Under the pieces are notes generated by a model. The model searched no databases and was not told where the DNA came from. It saw only the letters and a list, made by a program, of their open reading frames with translations. This document shows positions 22,376 to 23,875 of a DNA stretch of 23,875 nt, in pieces. The DNA lies in the NCBI GenBank assembly GCA_046484125.1, contig JAWOBX010000039.1, positions 1 to 23,875 on the forward strand. The letters run 5' to 3'. Position numbers and translations under genes: made by a program. Within the stretch, counting starts at the first letter, position 1. Every line of letters starts with the position of its first letter. Source of the DNA: JBGLNL01 sp046484125 (GTDB lineage Bacteria > Chloroflexota > Dehalococcoidia > SZUA-161 > SpSt-899).

Positions 22376-22525
22376 GAAACAGCGATTGATTCGGATGCAT
22401 ATCAGCATCGCTGTTTTCCCCTCCCGGTTTAATAAGGTTCTTCAGGCCACCTGATGGCGCCCGCCATCAGGTGGCCTGAAGAATCGTCCTCATTGGGGGA
22501 GGGTTTTCCCCGGTCGGGGGAAAAC
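22376..22525. repeat. Cluster of nested inverted repeats, noncoding
   Basis: No gene is seen from 22266 to 22816. Within it: GAAACAGCGAT (22376-22386) pairs with ATCGCTGTTT (22407-22416); CCCCTCCC (22418-22425) pairs with GGGGAGGG (22496-22503), enclosing a perfect 46-base palindromic unit; and GTTTTCCCC (22503-22511) pairs with GGGGAAAAC (22517-22525). GTTTTCCCC also occurs at 22413-22421, so alternative pairings exist. This is either a structured RNA gene or a mobile-element end. Confidence 0.6.
22438..22483. repeat. Perfect 22-bp inverted repeat with 2-base centre
   Basis: The arms 22438-22459 (TTCTTCAGGCCACCTG then ATGGCG) and 22462-22483 are exact reverse complements, with CC between. 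Such a long perfect stem would form a cruciform or a near-blunt RNA hairpin. It is not followed by a T run on either strand, so a plain terminator is unlikely. Confidence 0.9.
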
Positions 22526-22590
22526 GGATTGTTCCCAATTTCACAAGACATCCGCAGGGTGAATTCCTTTGTATTTGAAAAGCTGTTTTC

Positions 22591-22672
22591 GGGTGTTGGA
22601 AAATCGTTGGGGCATCCAACGCAGCATTAACCCACCGCTTGGGAATATGCCGATTTTACCTTGGAAACACCC
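22591..22672. ncRNA. Compact three-way-junction element (candidate structured RNA or DNA)
   Basis: Outer stem: 22591-22597 (GGGTGTT) pairs with 22666-22672; GG 22598-22599 with CC 22659-22660; AAAATCG (22600-22606) with CGATTTT (22651-22657), 16 base pairs with a five-base and a one-base bulge. Inside, TTGG/CCAA (22607-22610 with 22616-22619, extendable by G-C) makes one arm. The other arm pairs GCAT (22624-22627) with ATGC (22647-22650) and CCCA (22631-22634) with TGGG (22640-22643). Nearly every base is used. Strand and function unknown. Confidence 0.45.
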
Positions 22673-22816
22673 CATAATTGTTTGACATCATAGCACATTT
22701 GAGTGAATGTGGAAAAACCTGTTATTGCCCTCGTGTTGCAAAGCTGAAAAGAGACCATTTCAGAAAGCGAAAAAGGCTCAAACGGGAGTGCCCATTAAGT
22801 CATATTAATTGCTTTG

Positions 22817-23155
22817 TTATATTGCTTTCTCTAATTCATGCTCGATCAGCTTATTGATGCTCTCGCCTTCTTGCATGGCTCTAATTGCAACCGTTTTGTG
22901 TAACTCGGGGGATATACGTAGAGCTATCTTGCCAGAGAATTTCTTATTTGTAGTAGATTTTGGTAAGGGTTTTCCTGATTTCTTCATTATCTCAATGGTT
23001 TCTTCTATCACCTGACAGAGTTCTTTGAAAACCTCATTTTCATCTGATCCATGAACACCGCCATCGAAGAGCCCAGGTGAACTCCCGATATAGCAATTGT
23101 CCTCATCGGACCATTCAACGACCTTCAAATATCTATCGGAAACCTTCGCACTCAT
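22817..23155 (-). CDS. hicB: HicB-family antitoxin
   Basis: 112 residues. The N-terminal part (about 10-60, LKVVEWSDEDNCYIGSSPGL and DGGVHGSDENEVFKELCQVI) is the degenerate RNase H-like HicB fold that blocks the toxin. The C-terminal part (about 75-112, GKIALRISPELHKTVAIRA then MQEGESINKLIEHELEKA) is a ribbon-helix-helix DNA-binding domain. Such proteins neutralise HicA and repress the promoter. Start ATG overlaps the hicA stop by four bases. Toxin-first order is the usual HicAB layout. Both genes look intact. Confidence 0.92.
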   Translation of the reverse strand: MSAKVSDRYLKVVEWSDEDNCYIGSSPGLFDGGVHGSDENEVFKELCQVIEETIEIMKKSGKPLPKSTTNKKFSGKIALRISPELHKTVAIRAMQEGESINKLIEHELEKAI

Positions 23156-23349
23156 TTTCTTAAACCTCTAATCGCTTTCTTGACTGCACTCTCCTGATAA
23201 TCTTTTGCATCATCTCCAAGATTACCAGAAATGACCACAGAATACGGGTAGTTCGGATGCAAGAAGTTCCTATGATTCCCTTTACCTCCCCGATTTACAA
23301 AACCATGACTTTCTAAATCCTTAATCAATTGGCGGACTTTTCTTGGCAT
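23152..23349 (-). CDS. hicA: HicA-family mRNA interferase toxin
   Basis: 65 residues, normal for HicA, a small dsRBD-like ribonuclease that cuts mRNA. It starts MPRKVRQLIKDLESHGFVNR and has GGKGNHRNFLHP, where the histidine after GKGN is the catalytic residue, then the C-terminal AVKKAIRGL helix. The ATG has no ribosome site upstream and lies six bases after the predicted -10, which suggests a leaderless mRNA. Antitoxin gene overlaps its stop. The module is next to an IS element and a restriction-modification remnant, a common setting. Confidence 0.92.
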   Translation of the reverse strand: MPRKVRQLIKDLESHGFVNRGGKGNHRNFLHPNYPYSVVISGNLGDDAKDYQESAVKKAIRGLRK

Positions 23350-23354
23350 GGATT

Positions 23355-23384
23355 AATGATATCACAATGATATCACAATGTCAA
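23355..23384 (-). promoter_or_regulatory. hicAB promoter on 11-base tandem repeats
   Basis: Minus strand: TTGACA (23379-23384), 17-base spacer, TATCAT (23356-23361), then TAATCC and the hicA ATG. The same stretch holds AATGATATCAC twice in tandem (23355-23365, 23366-23376) plus a partial third. Each copy contains a GATATC palindrome. The repeats cover the spacer and the -10, an ideal site for HicB autoregulation. The promoter is near consensus; the operator role is inferred. Confidence 0.7.
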
Positions 23385-23528
23385 CGAGGACTGGCAATAT
23401 AACGCTTGAATTCACCCGCTTCAAGGTGATATGCCGAACAACTTTGCTTACCGATCATTTCCGGAAGCGGAACCAGTTCCAAGGGAGAGCGCCCCTTGAA
23501 GTCGGCGTGCAACGATTTGGTATGCATT

Positions 23529-23720
23529 TTAAGCTTCTGATTCTACTATTTTTATCTCTTCATCCGTTAATTCGTACAACTCATACACCAGCCTATCGAT
23601 CTGTTTATCCGTGGATTCGATTTGCCGTTTCAACATCTCGGTTGTCTGGGGAATCTTTGATTCGGCCAGTTTTTTGTTTAATTCCACTAGCATCCCATAG
23701 GAATTGATAATTTTGACAAA
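23529..23720 (-). pseudogene. C-terminal remnant of a TaqI/Eco57I-like restriction-modification protein
   Basis: The minus-strand frame gives FVKIINSYGMLVELNKKLAE, then SKIPQTTEMLKRQIESTDKQ and IDRLVYELYELTDEEIKIVE, ending at TAA (23529). This closely resembles the common C-terminus of type IIG or BREX/Eco57I-type methylase-restriction proteins (ELNKKL..Q..DxxIDxLVYELYGLTxEEI). Only about 63 residues remain. The 5' part is missing, and the frame meets a TAG at 23736-23738, just within the region where the IS element starts. Probably truncated by IS insertion. Confidence 0.7.
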
Positions 23721-23721
23721 A

Positions 23722-23782
23722 TGGACGACTCCCGGCTACTCTTTTTTTAGCAAACAAAAGGAGGAGCCAATGAAGTCGTCCA
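23722..23782 (+). promoter_or_regulatory. Inverted repeat bracketing the transposase ribosome site
   Basis: TGGACGACT (23722-23730) is the exact reverse complement of AGTCGTCCA (23774-23782). The GGAGG (23759-23764 region, AAAGGAGG) and the ATG (23770) lie between them. An RNA read in from outside would fold the start site into the loop and stem. Many IS elements use such pairing to limit transposase made from outside promoters. Also a TTGACA at 23713-23718 faces the gene, with a poor -10. Confidence 0.45.
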
Positions 23783-23875
23783 AAAGGAATGTAACAGTCT
23801 TGAAGCAAATTTGCAACCTGATACCCAGTCATGTTGTCCCAAGACTCGCCCGCGAGCACGGCGTTGACAAAAGGG
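23770..23875 (+). CDS. IS4-family transposase, N-terminal part (DUF4372)
   Basis: The first 35 codons read MKSSKRNVTVLKQICNLIP, then SHVVPRLAREHGVDKR, and the frame runs open off the window. The pattern matches the DUF4372 domain at the start of a large group of IS4-type DDE transposases. An AAAGGAGG ribosome site lies a few bases before the ATG. The left end of the element probably lies between about 23713 and 23735, since the restriction-modification remnant stops there. The catalytic domain is outside the window. Confidence 0.75.
   Translation, partial: MKSSKRNVTVLKQICNLIPSHVVPRLAREHGVDKR

Larger units (their letters stand above)
23713..23875 (+). mobile_element. Left part of an IS4-family insertion sequence
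   Basis: Defined by the transposase start and by the break in the minus-strand restriction-modification remnant near 23720. The exact end and target duplication cannot be set because the right end is not in the window. Confidence 0.5.

Noticed and set aside
22591..22672. Hammerhead ribozyme or integron attC site
   Set aside because: The three-way junction lacks the CUGAUGA and GAAA core on either strand, and the outer arms do not end in the RYYYAAC/GTTRRRY boxes of attC.
23355..23380. Tandem AATGATATCAC as a possible CRISPR repeat
   Set aside because: Units are 11 bases, directly adjacent with no spacers, and coincide with a promoter.
23378..23707. Plus-strand open frame of 109 codons near hicA
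   Set aside because: It begins inside the hicA promoter, has no family features, and crosses the antisense of the restriction-modification remnant, which is the better reading.

Overview
This window is mostly one very long leftward ribosomal-protein gene cluster from a bacterium, with accessory DNA at the right end. The fused S10-spc-alpha order running on into truA-rplM-rpsI, the adk-map-infA-rpmJ block after secY, zinc-type S14, S4 and L36, an alpha subunit with a long acidic tail, and a COG1403-type HNH gene next to rpsI all suggest a Chloroflexota genome, possibly Dehalococcoidia. That placement rests on gene order and protein character and was not tested by a search.

Layout. (1) 1-742: the 5' part of a leftward tRNA gene (probably Ala), its promoter, and an HNH endonuclease gene. 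(2) 742-16500, all minus strand: rplD-rplW-rplB-rpsS-rplV-rpsC-rplP-rpmC-rpsQ-rplN-rplX-rplE-rpsN-rpsH-rplF-rplR-rpsE-rplO-secY-adk-map-infA-rpmJ-rpsM-rpsK-rpsD-rpoA-rplQ-truA-rplM-rpsI, ended by a strong intrinsic terminator. Many junctions overlap by 1-4 bases, which suggests translational coupling. The cluster lacks rpsJ and rplC at its head and rpmD between rpsE and rplO. (3) 16501-16796: a divergent control region. The ribosomal cluster has a near-consensus promoter and a leader holding a terminator-like hairpin just before rplD; a TATAAT box faces the other way. (4) 16797-20743, plus strand: a MacB/LolD-type ABC ATPase and a 1002-residue permease with two FtsX modules. (5) 20829-21596, minus strand: a conserved-looking protein of unknown function with a structured 5' region. 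(6) 21850-23875: a decayed accessory island. It holds a broken Phd/YefM antitoxin gene with an intact operator-like palindrome, a highly structured noncoding stretch (perfect 22-bp inverted repeat and a compact three-way junction), an intact hicA-hicB module with an apparently leaderless promoter on tandem repeats, the C-terminal remnant of a TaqI/Eco57I-like restriction-modification protein, and the start of an IS4-family (DUF4372) transposase running off the right edge.

The ribosomal cluster supplies much of the 30S and 50S subunits plus the RNA polymerase alpha subunit, the SecY translocon, adenylate kinase, methionine aminopeptidase, IF-1 and the tRNA pseudouridine synthase TruA. It is thus a growth-control unit. 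The points most worth following up are the rplD-first architecture with a built-in attenuator, the apparent AUU start of truA, the missing L30, and the structured noncoding DNA in the right-hand island.
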